Shown piece after piece: positions 37,132-49,740 of a stretch of DNA of 64,000 bases. Under the pieces are notes generated by a model. That model made no database searches. It saw only the letters and a program-made list of their open reading frames with translations, and was not told where the DNA came from. The position numbers and the translations under genes are program-made. Numbering within the stretch: position 1 is the first letter of the stretch; every line of letters begins with the position of its first letter. Origin of the DNA: Phoebastria nigripes (taxonomy: Eukaryota; Chordata; Aves; Procellariiformes; Diomedeidae); contig JAYKAV010002419.1 in assembly GCA_035582835.1 (NCBI GenBank), forward strand, positions 978,859 to 1,042,858, given 5' to 3'.

Positions 37132-38092
37132 TGTCACGTCCCGCCTGTGCGGGAGAGGTGACTCAGATTCGCAAATTCCCTTGGTATGGATTAAGGTGAA
37201 ACGACACTCAANGTCTGTNNNTANNCAANGANTTTNANTCNATAGCTAGGCTCATTGGTAAATAATTGGATAACAGAAAAACTTGCCGCTCGCCACTGAT
37301 GTGGGAGTTTATGAAATAATTGGGTAGCAGAAAAGCCTGTTGCTCACCACTGCTGTGGGAGTTTATGCCTTGCGTTACTTACTAGGAAAAGGTAAAAGAA
37401 TAAAAGAAAGAGAGAGTGAGAGAAAGAAAGAGAGAGGAAGAGATCACCGGTCCAGGTTCCAGCGTTGGTCCAGCCGATGGGGGTCTCTGGTCCGCAGGAG
37501 CGCTCCTTCAAAAGTTCCCGAAAATGAGTCCCAAGTCCCCAGATCGAAAGTCAAAAGAGAGAAAGAAGCCTATTCCCCTCCTTGCCTTCCCTTTTTATGC
37601 CCGCCATTCACTTCAAACTGCCCCTCTGCTACGGGGGTAGTTTCGTAGTTCACTTCTATTGGTTCTTATATGTCTCGTCTTCACTTAAAGTCACAGTGNC
37701 CTTTCTTTTTACTGNGCATATTCAGTGGGGAAGGGGCTTTGTTGGGTAGGGGGCTTTTCCTGCTGGTGGGTGGATTTTTTAGTATGCTAATTAGGATAGT
37801 TCACTCAGTTCAAGTAGTTGTTTCTCTTTGGTTTTATCAGTTGTTCTTGTTTTCTTAACACTTATCTGGATACTCCCTTATTTGGCCAACTTATGGTGTC
37901 ATCATATTTCTTCTCCCAAGGCCAGACCCAATTAACTCTCTACAGAGGAGCCTTCCTGGGATTCACCATCCCTCAGTCTTGTGAGTGTTTGAGACATTCC
38001 TCAGACAGGCTCAGGGGATCTCCACCCCCTGCTCCCCTATCAAGTTTTGTCTCCTGTCGCTGGAAAACAGGTCTGTGTTCCAGTGGGTTACA
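37132..38092 (-). mobile_element. LTR-like element of a different family (right end uncertain)
   Basis: The plus-strand left edge TGTCACGTCCCGCC and proposed right edge GTGGGTTACA have the TGTnA...TnACA form of LTR ends. In minus-strand sense there is a TATA-type CATAAAAAGG (plus strand near 37590-37600), a purine/pyrimidine-biased transcribed part and a GC-rich terminal stem CCCGCCTGTGCGGG. No primer-binding site or coding region was found beside it, so it is most likely a solo LTR. No target duplication supports the ends. The six bases left of 37132 (AATATT) recur at 38129, but not after a CA. Ns cluster at 37212-37241. Confidence 0.6.
37260..37367. repeat. 54-bp tandem duplication inside the LTR-like element
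   Basis: Two adjacent 54-base units (37260-37313 and 37314-37367) both begin AAATAATTGG and end TGTGGGAGTTTATG. They differ at about eight positions, mostly transitions. Confidence 0.88.
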
Positions 38093-41059
38093 AGTTGGCC
38101 TTGGTGTTAGCTGCCAGTTGGTCTCTTAAATATTTCATTGATTTCAATAGTGTTCTTTTGATTTTTGTCAATTTAGATGAATGTGCCTTGAAAGTACTGT
38201 AAATACAGCATTTTGCTTGAGGTATTTGTACAGGGAGTTCCATTAAATGTGTACAGCCAGAGGGTAAAATTAATCTGAAATTAATAATGTAGAGCACTGC
38301 AAGAAGACTAGCAAGTGTGCTACAAGAATGGGATCAAAAAATCTCACCCGACTAAATTTTTAACATTGTACTCAGAAGGAGTGAGCAAACATTATATATT
38401 CAAGAAATGTTTGCCAAGTCTGCTGCAAGAAGTGTAGACAGCTAAAAGATGTCAACAGGGAATATTGTCATAACACTAAGAATAATGTGTTATCTAGTGC
38501 TTAACACTGAACACCATGTAAACAATTAATCACAGAATAGAAACTACTGAAAACAAGCAGTAGCATGTGAGTTGCATTCAGAGCCTTGCACTAATCAAGG
38601 AAGTTGTGTTTATTGTTTCCAATGGATAAATCTTTTAACCTTTTTTGACATGATATGTCAGCATCTTAAACACCTACAGCATTGTGATGTCTGTGAGATC
38701 TTATTTCTGGAGGGAGAGTGAATACAAATGTTTATTCTTCTGCAGTGGGATGAACCTTGTAAAGAGACAAGAGTAATGAGAAATATGATTGCTAAACCTT
38801 AGGGTGCAATGCTGTTGTTCATAATATATAGTCTCATATACACAGATGTATAAAATAGTCATAATGCAAAGGCAGCCATTTTGCTTGACAACTTTATCAC
38901 CATCTTCTACACTCAGTCACTGAGTGACACGCACTGAAGTTCCAGGTATTTCATAAAATGCCAAGGCATTATTGTTTCAGTTATGGTGCAAGAACTAGTA
39001 GCAGGGGGTTTCAGTGCCCCAATGTTGTGAAAAGAGGAACTCTTTGTGCATGAAACCGGTTTCACAGTATGTCATCTTACAAACCTTGTGTTGTTTACAC
39101 CATACCTATACTTTGCAAGTTAGGGAAGAATATTCTTTCTTGATGGGAAAGGACAGTATTTTAGTACAGGAGGCTGGTCTTGAATTAAGTGGAGAGAATC
39201 TGGCCCGAGATCTCACAGGAGGTAGCCAGCTGGTGTCTCTGGGGCTAAAGGGCTGTGAGCAGTACAGGCAAAGCCCCTCGCCTGGGCTGGGCTATGCAGC
39301 ATCAGCAGGGCTGTGCCCCACAGGGGCTGACAGGTCACTGGCACCTGAGCTGGTGAGAACCAGTGAGTTATTGGAGGCCAGAGCTTACCAGAGGTGGGGT
39401 TACCAGTTATCACTCCTGGTTTTCACCCTATGCACAAGCTGTCAGCCTTCTAAGAAGTGGCCTCTTTCCCCATCCATGGAAATGAAGTGTTTTGTTACTT
39501 AATTTAATGAGAGCAGGACTCTCTCATTGCCATAAATGAATCAGAAGTGGCCTGTTTTGCTTGCAAAGGGTTTTCCTCTAAGCTTCTGAGACCAAAGCAG
39601 GTCTCAGACTGAGAAGCAGGTCTGAGTGTTCTCTGAAAGTCCCACCTGAAGAGACAATTATTATAAGCTTTGTTACTGAAACTTTATCTTGCTACTGGTG
39701 TTAAATGGCTTAACAACAAGGTATTATCTTTTTGCTCTGGGCAAAAGTTGTTTCTATTTTGATAGATGTTTCACTTATCACAAAAGTTAGTATGTAAACT
39801 AGTTGCTCTCGTTCACATTTGGAACTCAAGGGGAAGTTGAACCTATCTTCATTTTGTCTAAAAAGTTCTCAAAGGCATGAAAGATTAATCTCTTATTAAC
39901 ATTTGCCTCCAGCTATTTCTAAAATGCATTAGTTGGTTTCTGGGAAATTAATTAATCCTAAAGGAATGATCAAGTGTTCTTAGCTTTGTGGTTTTTATAC
40001 AGGACTAGGTCCTTACCGAAAGACACAGTATTTCAACAGCAAAGCATTAAAGGGGTAAGTTCAGAGCAATGCAACTTGACCTTTTCAGCTTCCTAGCTCT
40101 GTAGAACTCCTATAAGACTCATTTTCATAAGTCACAAAGTGACTATTACACCATAAAGAGCAGCAGTAAATGTGCTAATATTTCTGGTATTTAAACTGGT
40201 TTCTCGTATTAAAAAGATCCACTTAGAAAGACACTGAAGTCCATATAATAATTGAATATCAAGGGAGTCAGGCCAGTCTGCAGGACCCTTTTGTGCCTCT
40301 TCTGCTTCTGTAATCTCTAGTCAGGCATGTCTATCACTGACTTTCCTGCCAAAGACAAGGTGCTGAGTTTTTAATGCATTTCTGTTGAGACCTCACCCTT
40401 CAGATCTCTTCAGAATTACAAACTACTGCTTCAGAGACACTGAAGTCTCTACCCCAATTTGTATTGTAAATTCCTCCTCATGGTGTTAAAGTCATTATAA
40501 ATCACTGTCTGTAGCATTCCTATTATGTTTGATAGGACAACTTCACTAACGCTGCTGCTGCTCCAAAATAGGTATCATTAGCAAAGCCTGCGGGGAAAGC
40601 AGGGATGGAGCATTACTGGCTGTGCTGTGATGCCCTTCGTAGACACTAGACTCTCTCTGATAAGTGTGAATTAAAGACCTGTAATAATGGATTTGAGTGC
40701 TAACACTAAAGGGATGAATGTCATCACTCCCTACACAGGGATGTGACATGAAGTATGAAACATAAGGGAGGAATGGAGGGAAGCATGTGAAGAAAAACTG
40801 AGAACTTGCAAAATAGGTGAAAAAGATGGGATGTGCTATTATAGGATACATGCAAACAAGTTTCAGTACTTAAGTAGGAATAATTAATTGCACAACTAAT
40901 CATTATTGCAACGATCTGAAGATGTTAATGGCTCACAAACTGAATGTGAGTCAACACTGTCGTGTTGTCAAGAAAAAGGCAAGCATCCCAGTGAGGATGT
41001 ATAAGCAAGATGAGAGTCTGCAAAACAAGATAAGGCAGCCTTCTGCTTTACTTCACGCT
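38093..41059. other. unique DNA, no gene recognised
   Basis: AT-rich sequence with one GC-richer patch (39180-39420). The plus-strand open frame at 39014-39502 has no recognisable domain and starts at a non-ATG codon. A strong hairpin lies at 39582-39617. Confidence 0.6.
39582..39617. repeat. inverted repeat / hairpin
   Basis: TCTGAGACC (39585-39593) and GGTCTCAGA (39600-39608) pair perfectly around a 6-nt loop. The outer GCTTCT can pair with AGAAGC at about 39612-39617 after a small bulge. Confidence 0.75.
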
Positions 41060-41555
41060 GCCAAGGCCTCAACCAGAGCACAGTGTCCAGCTTGTGGGCA
41101 TGCCTGTTAAGAAAGATGTGGGCTAGTTTTCAGAGATCCTAGAAGACAGCAGCAAGAATGATTAAGGGTATCAAAAACATGACCTCTAAGGACAGAGCTG
41201 AGGAACGGAGCTTTAGCTAGAGAAGGAGAAAATGGAGGGGAGACATGAAATTATTTTACAGCTATCTATGAGATAACTGCAAAGAGGAAGTGCATCTTCT
41301 CCATCTCTACTACTGTTGGGATAAAACATAATAGGCTTAGCAGGTGAGATACAGGTTTAGAAACCAGGAAAACTTGCTAATGATTAAATCGGATCACAGG
41401 ATTTTGGGGATGTTATGGAGTTGCTGCTGGTGTCTTCTTTGAGCCAGTAGGACAGATCATCAGAAATTGCTTCAGGAGTAGTTGATCCTACCTTTTGGCA
41501 GGAGGATATCTGAGACGATCTCCTGAGGTCAATTCGAGCAGTACTGTCAATAGTA
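41060..41555 (+). mobile_element. ancient CR1 fragment
   Basis: Diverged CR1 sequence follows the expected order: GTGTCCAGCTTGTGGGC, then CAAGAATGATTAAGGG, then a GGAGAAAATGGAGGGGAGAC block, then a 3' part near 41480-41540 resembling GATCCTACC...GATCTCCTGAGGTC. Many indels and stops mark it as old. No terminal repeats are readable at the 3' end. Confidence 0.82.
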
Positions 41556-44500
41556 GTATAAACTACACAGGGATGAGAAGGATCAAGTCTATCCTATCAA
41601 CTCCGTGTTCGTGGAAAAAGATGGACACATGCATGTATTTGGGGTTTCTCGGTCATTAGATCTGCACAAGGACGGCTTAATTCATCTTTCCCATTGATTG
41701 TTGCCTGCCTTGCTGCCTGGATGAGATCCCTTGGTCACCCACAGAAGACTGGAGGAGGATTTCTGTACAGTCAGCCTCTGATCTGGGTTTTACATTAAAA
41801 AACATGGACTTTGCCTGACGTGCAGCTAATACTGAGTAGCAAGGCAGGCTTTTCAACTTTCTCCCACATCTGCTAATTTATTTCTTGTGGTCTTCCAGGA
41901 TCTGTGATGTGAAGCTAATTTCATGGTTTACACCATATAGGCTCTATAGCAGGAACAAACTGTTGTTCTGAGTTTGCACAGCACCTCGTACAGTGGAGCT
42001 TCACAGTAACACAACAAAAAACAACAGTAATAATGGCATGGAGGGAGTCATTCCATCACTAAGGAGGTTTTTTTCTGTAGCTTTCTTGTGGCTCCATACA
42101 TCTCACATACAATGACAGCACAGAGAAAGAGCAATCTCTAAGCAAGCCTATCAAACTGACAGCTTCTTACTCCTATTCACTGCAGGGCAGTCACATGCCA
42201 GATATTAAAAAGAGTGCTTTAAAAATACCAAAATGAACAATAACATCTGTAAGGCACCAACAGCAAAGGCAGTAAACAAAACAAAATGAAGTAGAACACA
42301 CCAAGGGTGGCAGTTTTTTAGTGTTTGTTCCCCTTAAGGTATAAATCATTTCTTAGATGATTGACATATAGGATTGAATTAATCTGAAAAGCTTACTTAT
42401 TTGCATCCTTTGAAAACTGTTGACCATATATAAGCGTGGGGAAGTTACATAACTGTCATCCAGAGTTGTGCATTCAAGTATTTGTCGAAGAAGTTTAGCA
42501 AAATGATGTTTCTTAATGCTTCTGTAAGAAGTACTTCATAATTCTACAAGAAGATAATGAGCCTGTTATTCCTCTGTATATTTTGAGAACATAGATGTTT
42601 ACCTCTGAAGTCTAAATACAGCAACCTGAATACCCAAAAGAACAACAGTCACAATTAAATTTTATATAGTTCATTTGTGCTTCCATTTTTAAACATTTTG
42701 ATCTTCAAATTGATTCTTTGATCTTGAAGATGGAGTTTTCTTGTCCAAGAAAGTGCAGTCTAGTGGTGCAAGTGTAAAAGGCTCAAGCTTAAAAGCATCA
42801 CTGTCACTATCATTATTCTTTATTTTGAGCTTTTGTCCCAGACTCCCAGTTTCAGGTGTAAGTTGCACAAAAAGGGGAATTAAATACCTATGACTTTGCT
42901 CTTTTGTGTGTGACTCTCACTGTATGATCTGTTACAAACCACTACTTCTTGCCGCTAGCATGGAATCCAGAAGTGGGAATCCTGCCCTAAATACACATTA
43001 AAAGGTTCAGTATTTACACTAGGACTGTAATAAATGTCCAGCAATGAAAGCAACACAACTGGCATCTCCTGAGAACTGACTCACTGGAGGAGGAGCCCCT
43101 TTTATGGTAGTTTGAGAAATTAAAATTAAGACTTGCCGTTCTGTCAACTGTTAGCAAATGTGGCATCTATCCTCCTCCTATTGTCTGGCTTGAATCTGTG
43201 TCTGAGGCAGGGAGCAGAGAGTAGCAATTTTGTTAGGTGATTTGGGAGGTTCTGACCCAGCAATAGCTTCTGCTGCCATTACTCTCCATATGCTCAGGCA
43301 TCGATGTGGATAGTATTTACATAATAAAAAGAACACATAAAAATGAGGACAGTAAATGTGGGTCCTCTGGCACCATAGCATCACTTAAACACTACTGCTT
43401 TTATTCCTTGGATGAAACTCAATACACAGCCAACAGCAGCAAGAGTTGTGGGGGGTTGTGCGTGCCTCTGTGCGTGCAGGAATCACGCAGTTGTTCAGAA
43501 ACAAAGGCTTATTGGTTTGTTTTGTTCCTCTTCCAGTAGCTGTGATGGATAGGCCTGCAATTTCCCCATTCAATACCATTTCTTTAAATTGTTTTTTTCA
43601 TGTGCTCAGCAGGGGTGTGGGGAGAACAGGTGTGTACTTGATAGACTACTGGTATTTAAGTGGTGATCTGGGAAGTGTTAAGTTTATGTTTTCTCCTTTT
43701 TCTTATGAGCAGCCTTGCCTTTTTTTCCCTCTCCTCTACTGCCTTTTATTTCATTTTTAATACCAGCTTGTTTCAATTTCTTCATGCATCTGTTTCTTAA
43801 TTTCAGTTCATTTTAACTTCTTCCCCTGATGTAGGTTACTCATCTATGTATATATTGGCATTGAGACTGAATTCTTTTAATGAGTGTTTGGTTTCTCTTT
43901 GATAGAACATCAGGACATCTGTGTCCATGTAGCCCATGTCTGCTTAGTCTCCACCTCAGTGATGTGGAGAGTGTAGGCCTTAAGAGAACAAGACCATACC
44001 CAGCAAGTCTAGGTTTCAGAAATCTGTCACCCCTTCCCCTGTCCCCTCTGAATCTCATGATTTTTTGCAGTCTTTTGGAATGTTAAATTACTCAACTCAG
44101 CAATAACCCTTTAATCGAAAAAAAAAAAAAAAACCAACCCAGATTTGACAGATCATACTTGCTTTACCCACGTATTCCTCCTGACAAGGTATGCTGTGTT
44201 CTTGTGAGAAGATGGGGTGAGGTAGGACTCACTGGGGCAGTGGAGAGCCACTGAGATGGTTGGGGGAAGAGGCTTGCAGAGCAGCAAGGTTTGGCAAGCG
44301 AGTTACAGCAGGGAGCCAAGAGCCTGTATCTTCTGCATGAAGACTGCAGGACTGCCAGGAGAGGCACTGAGTGGCTAGGCAGACCTCCTTGTGACTGAAG
44401 AGGTCTGCTGACAGAGTGTGCTGCTACTCAGAAAGGTATTGAGTTGATTAAAAGCAAAGACACACAAAGGAGCTCTGTGTAAATCCTTCATTTTGTGTTC

Positions 44501-45804
44501 TTTCTAGTTGCTTTGAGCTTTCTCCATTTTAAAGGAAACATTCCAGGTTTTATTCAGACAAAATCAGGCTTTTCTGCATTTAAAAGTCTTTCAGTCTTTT
44601 TGGGAGAGTATCCTCTGTAGGAGGTCTAGATGGATCTACCTCAGAGCACTGGCCAGCTTTCTCTCTCTCCGTCTGTCAACTCTCATGCTAACTATGGTAC
44701 TCTACTTTCACACAAGCAGTTGTTTGTTCAGATGTGTCACATGGGTCTGTGTTGTCTTCCCCCCAGATAAAGTCCTTTTTGTCATTTTATTGTCTCTGGG
44801 AATTTGCCACCATGTTAGCAGTCTGTAGGCCATCTTCTGTCTCCTCCTGTCTGGAAGCTCTATAGGCAATGAGCTTTTGGGTTTTGATTTGGGTCTCTCT
44901 AGTCCTTAATCTCTTGATCTCTTGATCAAGGCCTCGTAAGAGATATACATTCTAATTGCTTCCAGATATACCATAGTTTTTTTAAAAATCCCATGCTGTT
45001 CATCTATGTTGTGTCTTATATGTAAAAATGTATAGCATACATCCTTTCTCACTGCAAACACTGTGGGCAGTTTAGAGCATAACGAGGTGTTACAGATGCT
45101 TCCCCTCAGCCAACAGATGGGTTATGTGTTTTGCATCAATAGAAAGTCCTAAATCCAGGATTACACTAAGTAACAAGTTGATATATCAGAGTTGCTTTCA
45201 CTGGTTTAGGTGGTTTGCTGAATCCAGGCCCAAAGGAAATTAAATACTCATAACACTAAAGTGTGGCTGAAGATTGAGAATTTACGTATAAGTCTGCGTG
45301 TTGTTTTGGGCATTGCTTGTTTTATTTTCGGGACCTGTTTACATCTAGAAGATGAATGCTGGATGAATTTTCTGATAGGAAAAAAATGTATTGTTTCAAG
45401 TAAGCAAAAAAAAGACAAGAAACATACCTTCAAGCTAGCTCTTCAAGTTTTAGCTAAACAGTTCAACATTTCTTGAATCTAACAATTTAGATTGTATAAG
45501 CACAGTGCCTGAAGAGCAAAGACAGGCAATTTGGTAAATCTATTGTCTTCAACAGGTATAGCAGGTGTCCAATCATGTCAATGCTTTAAACATAAAAGTT
45601 ACATACAGGCTTTTCCTAATTATTTGAATGCTTTGTCTGTAAAAAAACATCAGTGCAGAAGAACAAATCTATATTGTGATACAGTCAAAAAACCTGAAAA
45701 ACCCCAGAGACTCCCTTGTCTCTGACACACAAAGACAATCACCCCAAGGAAGAGGTAAGAAGTTATCTAGGGATTTTCTTATTTCTATCAGTCTTAATAT
45801 GCCT
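41556..45804. other. unique DNA, no gene recognised
   Basis: AT-rich sequence with a poly-A run at about 44119-44134 and pyrimidine-rich stretches near 43700-43800. No gene or transposon end is supported. Confidence 0.65.
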
Positions 45805-45941
45805 GTCAGAGTTCAAGGAGCTCTGGACGATGCTCTTTTAGTCATATAATTCAGTTTGAGGTAGTCCTGCTAGGAGCAGGGAGTTGGACTCGATGATCCT
45901 TTATGGGTCCCTTCCACTTGAGATATTCTATGGTTCTATGA
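45805..45941 (+). mobile_element. CR1 3' fragment
   Basis: A short plus-strand CR1 3' end has GGAGCTCTGGACGATGCTCT, CAGGGAGTTGGACTCGATGA, GGTCCCTTCCACTTGAGATA and terminal TCTATGGTTCTATGA repeats. It is 5'-truncated within the 3' region. Confidence 0.92.
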
Positions 45942-47099
45942 AAATACAGTTTGTGTGACTAAGGCAAGAAATATGCTTTCATGTTCTTATGTTGAATTGT
46001 GGCCTCAAATACTGAATTTCTTTGTGCATAAAGACCATTCTAAAACTTTCATTTTCAAAACTTTGTAGTTAGTTGTATCAAAATATAGAAAAATGTTTAT
46101 TTAAAGTTCATCTATTTTCTCATTATCTTGTCTCTACTCTGGTATAATTAAAGTACAAATGAAATAAGTTTTAAGTGTAGGGAGTAATTTTAATAGCAGT
46201 TGAGTTTAAAAAGTAGTGGAAAGAAACTAAGTCATATGTCAAATCTCTTCAGATCTTAAGTTAATAATATTGAAAATCCTGTAGGTCATGTTTACTTTTA
46301 TAAAATTACCATGCAAAAACATCAGTAGGCAAAATATAATATGCATAATTGAAGCAAGTTAAATTATATGAAGAATGCCTTGAACAAATAGCTATGAGGG
46401 ACATGTACTTATACATAACAATTAGTGTAACTCCATAAGTCTACTTAATTACAGTACTGCAGAAGTCAGCACAGAAGCTGTGAGATGTGAAAAGAGACAT
46501 TTTACATATTGCTGTAGGGATCATTGTATTTATGCAAGACATTGACATGGCTTTACTCTGAAGGGCTAATTGAAACAGTTGGTTTTGACTACACTAGCAA
46601 TATGGAAACAGAGCAACTAAAACAATGGCAAGTGCCGTAGGACTGCTCAGGAATCAGAGCTGTCATCTGTTCTGATTTGCACATGTCATATCAAAAGCAT
46701 TCTAACGCCTTGCTCAAAACATTTTATTCAAAGAAACGCACATACACCCAACCCCAAATCTCATCAGAATATTTTAATTTCACCATGAATAAAACATTGC
46801 ACAATCCTGTCAACATGCCTGGAAAAAAGCAATGATAAACTATTGCTACCCTGAGTCACCTAGCTGGGAAAGGGTTAGAGCTTCACATGGATGTCACTTA
46901 CACTGACATTAATCTTAAGAGATTTTGTGACAGTTAGTGGTGTTACTCCAGTGAAGAGCTGGTCTGATACCATAATTAGGTCTACAGTTTATCAAAACCA
47001 CTAAAGGCAGGGTAGGATTGCAAATACTGGATTGAAAAGAACATTTTGTAAGTGTGAAATGTAAAAAGTTTTCTCCATGCTGTATTTTTCCAAACACAG
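45942..47099. other. unique AT-rich DNA
   Basis: I see no gene, repeat end or regulatory element in this AT-rich stretch. Confidence 0.65.
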
Positions 47100-48140
47100 T
47101 AATTGCTAAATNTGACCATTTTCTAAAGACAATAGCAAGGCTTCCAACATTCTCCCACGGTACTGCTCTATCCAAGTTAGGACGTTACAGTCTGGGTGGG
47201 TGGACAACTAATTGGATGGCCAGGCTCAGAAGGTAGTGGTTAATGGGATGTACTCTACTCAGAGGCCCTTGACAAGTGTACCACAGGGTTACCTACTGAA
47301 CCCATCTTTTTCAGCATCTTTGTCAATGACCTGGAGGAGGTGACGGAGTGCAGGCTCATCAAGTTTGCAAATAGAAGCACAAAGGCGCACAAGAGAACAA
47401 GAACAAATGCGAAGTCCTGCAGCTGGGAAGGAAGAACCTGGAGCAATGATGGAGGCTGGGGGCTGCCCAGCTGGGGAGCAGCTCTGCTGAAAGAGACCAG
47501 GGAGTCCTGGCAGACAGCAAGCTGGCCATGACCTGCAGTGTGCCCTGGCAGCAAAGGCAGCCAACAGCATCCTGGGCTGTACAAACCATGGCAGGGCCAG
47601 CAGACTGAAGGAAGTGCTTGGCACTTGTGAGACTGCATCTGGATGCTCTGTCCAGTTTTGGGCCCATCAATACAGGAAAGATGCTGATAAACCAAAGCAA
47701 GTTCAGTAGAGGGTTAGGCACTGGAGAATTTGTCCTGTAAGGAGAGGCTAAGGAAATGGGGCTTGTTCTGCCTAGAGTTGGGAAGGTTTTGGAGGCACCT
47801 AACAGCAGCCCGCTGGAACCCAGGAGGAGGTCACGAAGAAGACAGAGCCTCCTTGCAGTGGTGCATAGTGGGAGGACAAGAGGCAATGGGCATGAATTGG
47901 AACAAGAGAGGTTCAGCCTGGCTAAAAGGAAAACCTCTTTCCCCAGAAGGACAGTCCAGTAGTGAAGCAGGTTGCCCAGAGAGAGTTGTGCAGTCTCCAT
48001 CCTTGAAAGTTTCCATCATGCAACAGATAAAGCCCTGAGCAACCTGGTCTGAACCCACAGCTGACCCTTCTTTGAGCAGAAGGTTGGACTACAGCCCTTC
48101 TGAGGTCCCTTCCAAACTGAGTTATTTTGTGGTTCTGTGA
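47100..48140 (+). mobile_element. diverged CR1 LINE, about 1 kb
   Basis: This plus-strand CR1 contains degraded RT sequence: KLGRYSLGGWTTNWM near 47175, a TSVPQG-like segment near 47275, FVNDLEEVTECRLIKFAN, and the LHLG/KDLG-type region. It then carries the C-terminal remnant and a 3' end with GGTTGGACTACAGCCCTTCT, GAGGTCCCTTCCAAACTGAG and terminal GTGGTTCTGTGA. Frames are broken repeatedly, and part of the catalytic-box neighbourhood appears deleted. It belongs to an older or different CR1 subfamily than the copy at 14549-16320. Confidence 0.9.
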
Positions 48141-49139
48141 TTTCATGATAATTTTTAGAACTAGGTTTTCAGAGTGTTTCCATAGTCCTCACTTTCAGGA
48201 GTTTATTCAGGGAATTAATGCAGAGGATAACAGTGGAGCAAATCACGATTTTCAACAAGATTTTGAGAATAACTTTTTTTTTTTTTTTTTTNAAATCATA
48301 GCCAGAGTTTGGGGAGGTGCAAGATGGAGATAATGATCCAGGAGAGTCGTGCAGAGATGCAGAAGGAAACAGTGCTGCCTCCGAACTGTAAAATCACTCT
48401 CCTTTCCCCTCCTTCTGTTTACATGAGTCCTCACAGCCCTGGACATGAACCTTCTCCATGGGAAGAGTTATGAGGTACGATGGATCTGGGGAAAGGAGAG
48501 GATTAGGGGGATCCTGATTTACTAAGACAAAGAATAGTTTACACCTCCAATACTGCTTACTGCTAATTAATGCAGTTAGCAGGGGATAGAAGACATAAAT
48601 TTCACAAGAATTGCTGTTCGCAGGAAGGATGACATCTAATCCAAAAAAAAGGATAAAGAGCTTTTCTGTGCTGAAAGCTTTAAGTGAATCATTTTAGAAG
48701 CATCTTTAACTCAAAGTAACCATAAATCAAAGACCTTGGGTGAGCTCCTCAGGTGGTGTAAAGTAGCATGGATCCACTGACTTCTGTGGGGTAAATCTGA
48801 TTCATATCGATGGAGCATGAAGACCTAAACCCCCTTCTAGGCAGAAGGAGCAGGCAAATTTCCTATATGTGAAAAAAAGCTTAGAAAGATCCTGTCTGAG
48901 AGGAGAGTATTACCAAAGACCTCTATCACAAAAAAAGGCAATAGATTAAGAAGTTACTTTCAGGGCTGAGGAAAAGAAAAAGTTTTTTTTTTTTTCCTCA
49001 GATCAGAAAGAAACACATCAATAACATAAAGAGACCATCTGGCTCCTGGACTCCCAAAATATGAGAGCTCCTGAAGCTGAAATTTCTTCTTTAGGAAAGA
49101 GTGTTCAGCCTACCTGTCACTCAGTGATAGAAAAATATG
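48141..49139. other. unique DNA with homopolymers
   Basis: A T homopolymer with one N lies at about 48274-48292 and another T run near 48984-48997. No gene was recognised. The last five bases (49135-49139, ATATG) are the left target duplication of the next element. Confidence 0.7.
49135..49139. repeat. target-site duplication ATATG (left)
   Basis: ATATG directly precedes the TG of the plus-oriented LTR. The identical pentamer follows the terminal CA at 50560. Confidence 0.9.
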
Positions 49140-49714
49140 TGTCCTGGTTCCAGCTGGGACAGAGTTAACTCTCTTCCCAGTAGCTGGGGGTGTGTGTGTG
49201 CGTGCTGTGTTTTGGGTTTGGTATAATAGGAGCGTTGATGGCCCATTGATGTTTTGGGTGTTGCTGGGTGGTGCTTGCACCGGGCACTTTTCGGCCTCCC
49301 ATGCCCTGCCAGGTGCATGGGAAGCTGGCGGGGGGAGCATAGCCGGGGCGGTTGACCCAGCTGGCCAATGGGGTATTCCATACCATGTGACGTCATGCTC
49401 AGTATACAACTAAGTGGCGGGGGGTGCTCTGGCGTCACGGGACGGGCTCTCGCGTATCGGGCAACGCGTCGGTCAGTGGGTGGTGAGCAGTTGCATTGTG
49501 CATTGCCTGCCTTGTCTATTCCATTATTGTTGTTGTTATCGCAGTTATTATTACTGTTCTACTTTGTTTTGTTTCAATTATTAAACTGTTTTTATCTCAA
49601 CCCGCGAGTTTTCCTGCTTGTGCCCTCCCGATTCTCTCCCCCATCTGACCGGAGTCAGGGGGTGAGCGAGCGGCTGCGTGGTATTTAGTTGCTGGCCAGG
49701 GTTAAACCACGACA
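49140..49714 (+). mobile_element. ERV LTR, sense on plus strand
   Basis: A 575-bp LTR starts TGTCCTGGTTCCAGC and ends TTAAACCACGACA. The U3 has the CRE palindrome at 49388-49395 and a TATA-like element just after it. The ATTAAA polyadenylation signal is at 49580-49585 in CAATTATTAAACTGTTTTTA. The U5 ends directly before leader GTCCTTTT and the primer-binding site. A TG microsatellite at about 49189-49201 accounts for much of its extra length over its partner. Confidence 0.95.
49388..49409 (+). promoter_or_regulatory. LTR core promoter: CRE and degenerate TATA
   Basis: A perfect TGACGTCA (49388-49395) is followed by ATGCTCAG and GTATACAAC (about 49402-49410). The TATA-like part is weaker than the TATATAAATA of the nested LTR near 17480. 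Confidence 0.65.
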
Positions 49715-49722
49715 GTCCTTTT

Positions 49723-49740
49723 TGGCGCCCAACGTGGGGC
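49723..49740 (+). other. retroviral primer-binding site, tRNA-Lys type
   Basis: The 18-mer TGGCGCCCAACGTGGGGC starts eight bases after the LTR. To my knowledge it is complementary to the 3' end of tRNA-Lys1,2, the primer used by several beta-type retroviruses. Its last seven bases (GTGGGGC, 49734-49740) double as the junction with the inverted pol segment. Confidence 0.88.

Noticed and set aside
38129..38134. AATATT as right target duplication of the LTR-like element at 37132
   Set aside because: It matches the left flank but is not preceded by CA and is too AT-rich to be informative.
39014..39502. 162-codon plus-strand frame
   Set aside because: It is the longest non-repeat plus-strand frame, but it starts at a non-ATG codon, crosses a GC-rich patch and shows no motif or supporting splice sites.
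49110..49688. Several frames of 60-106 codons within the LTR, on both strands
   Set aside because: LTR U3/R/U5 sequence is regulatory. The same frames recur in each LTR copy and carry no known domain.
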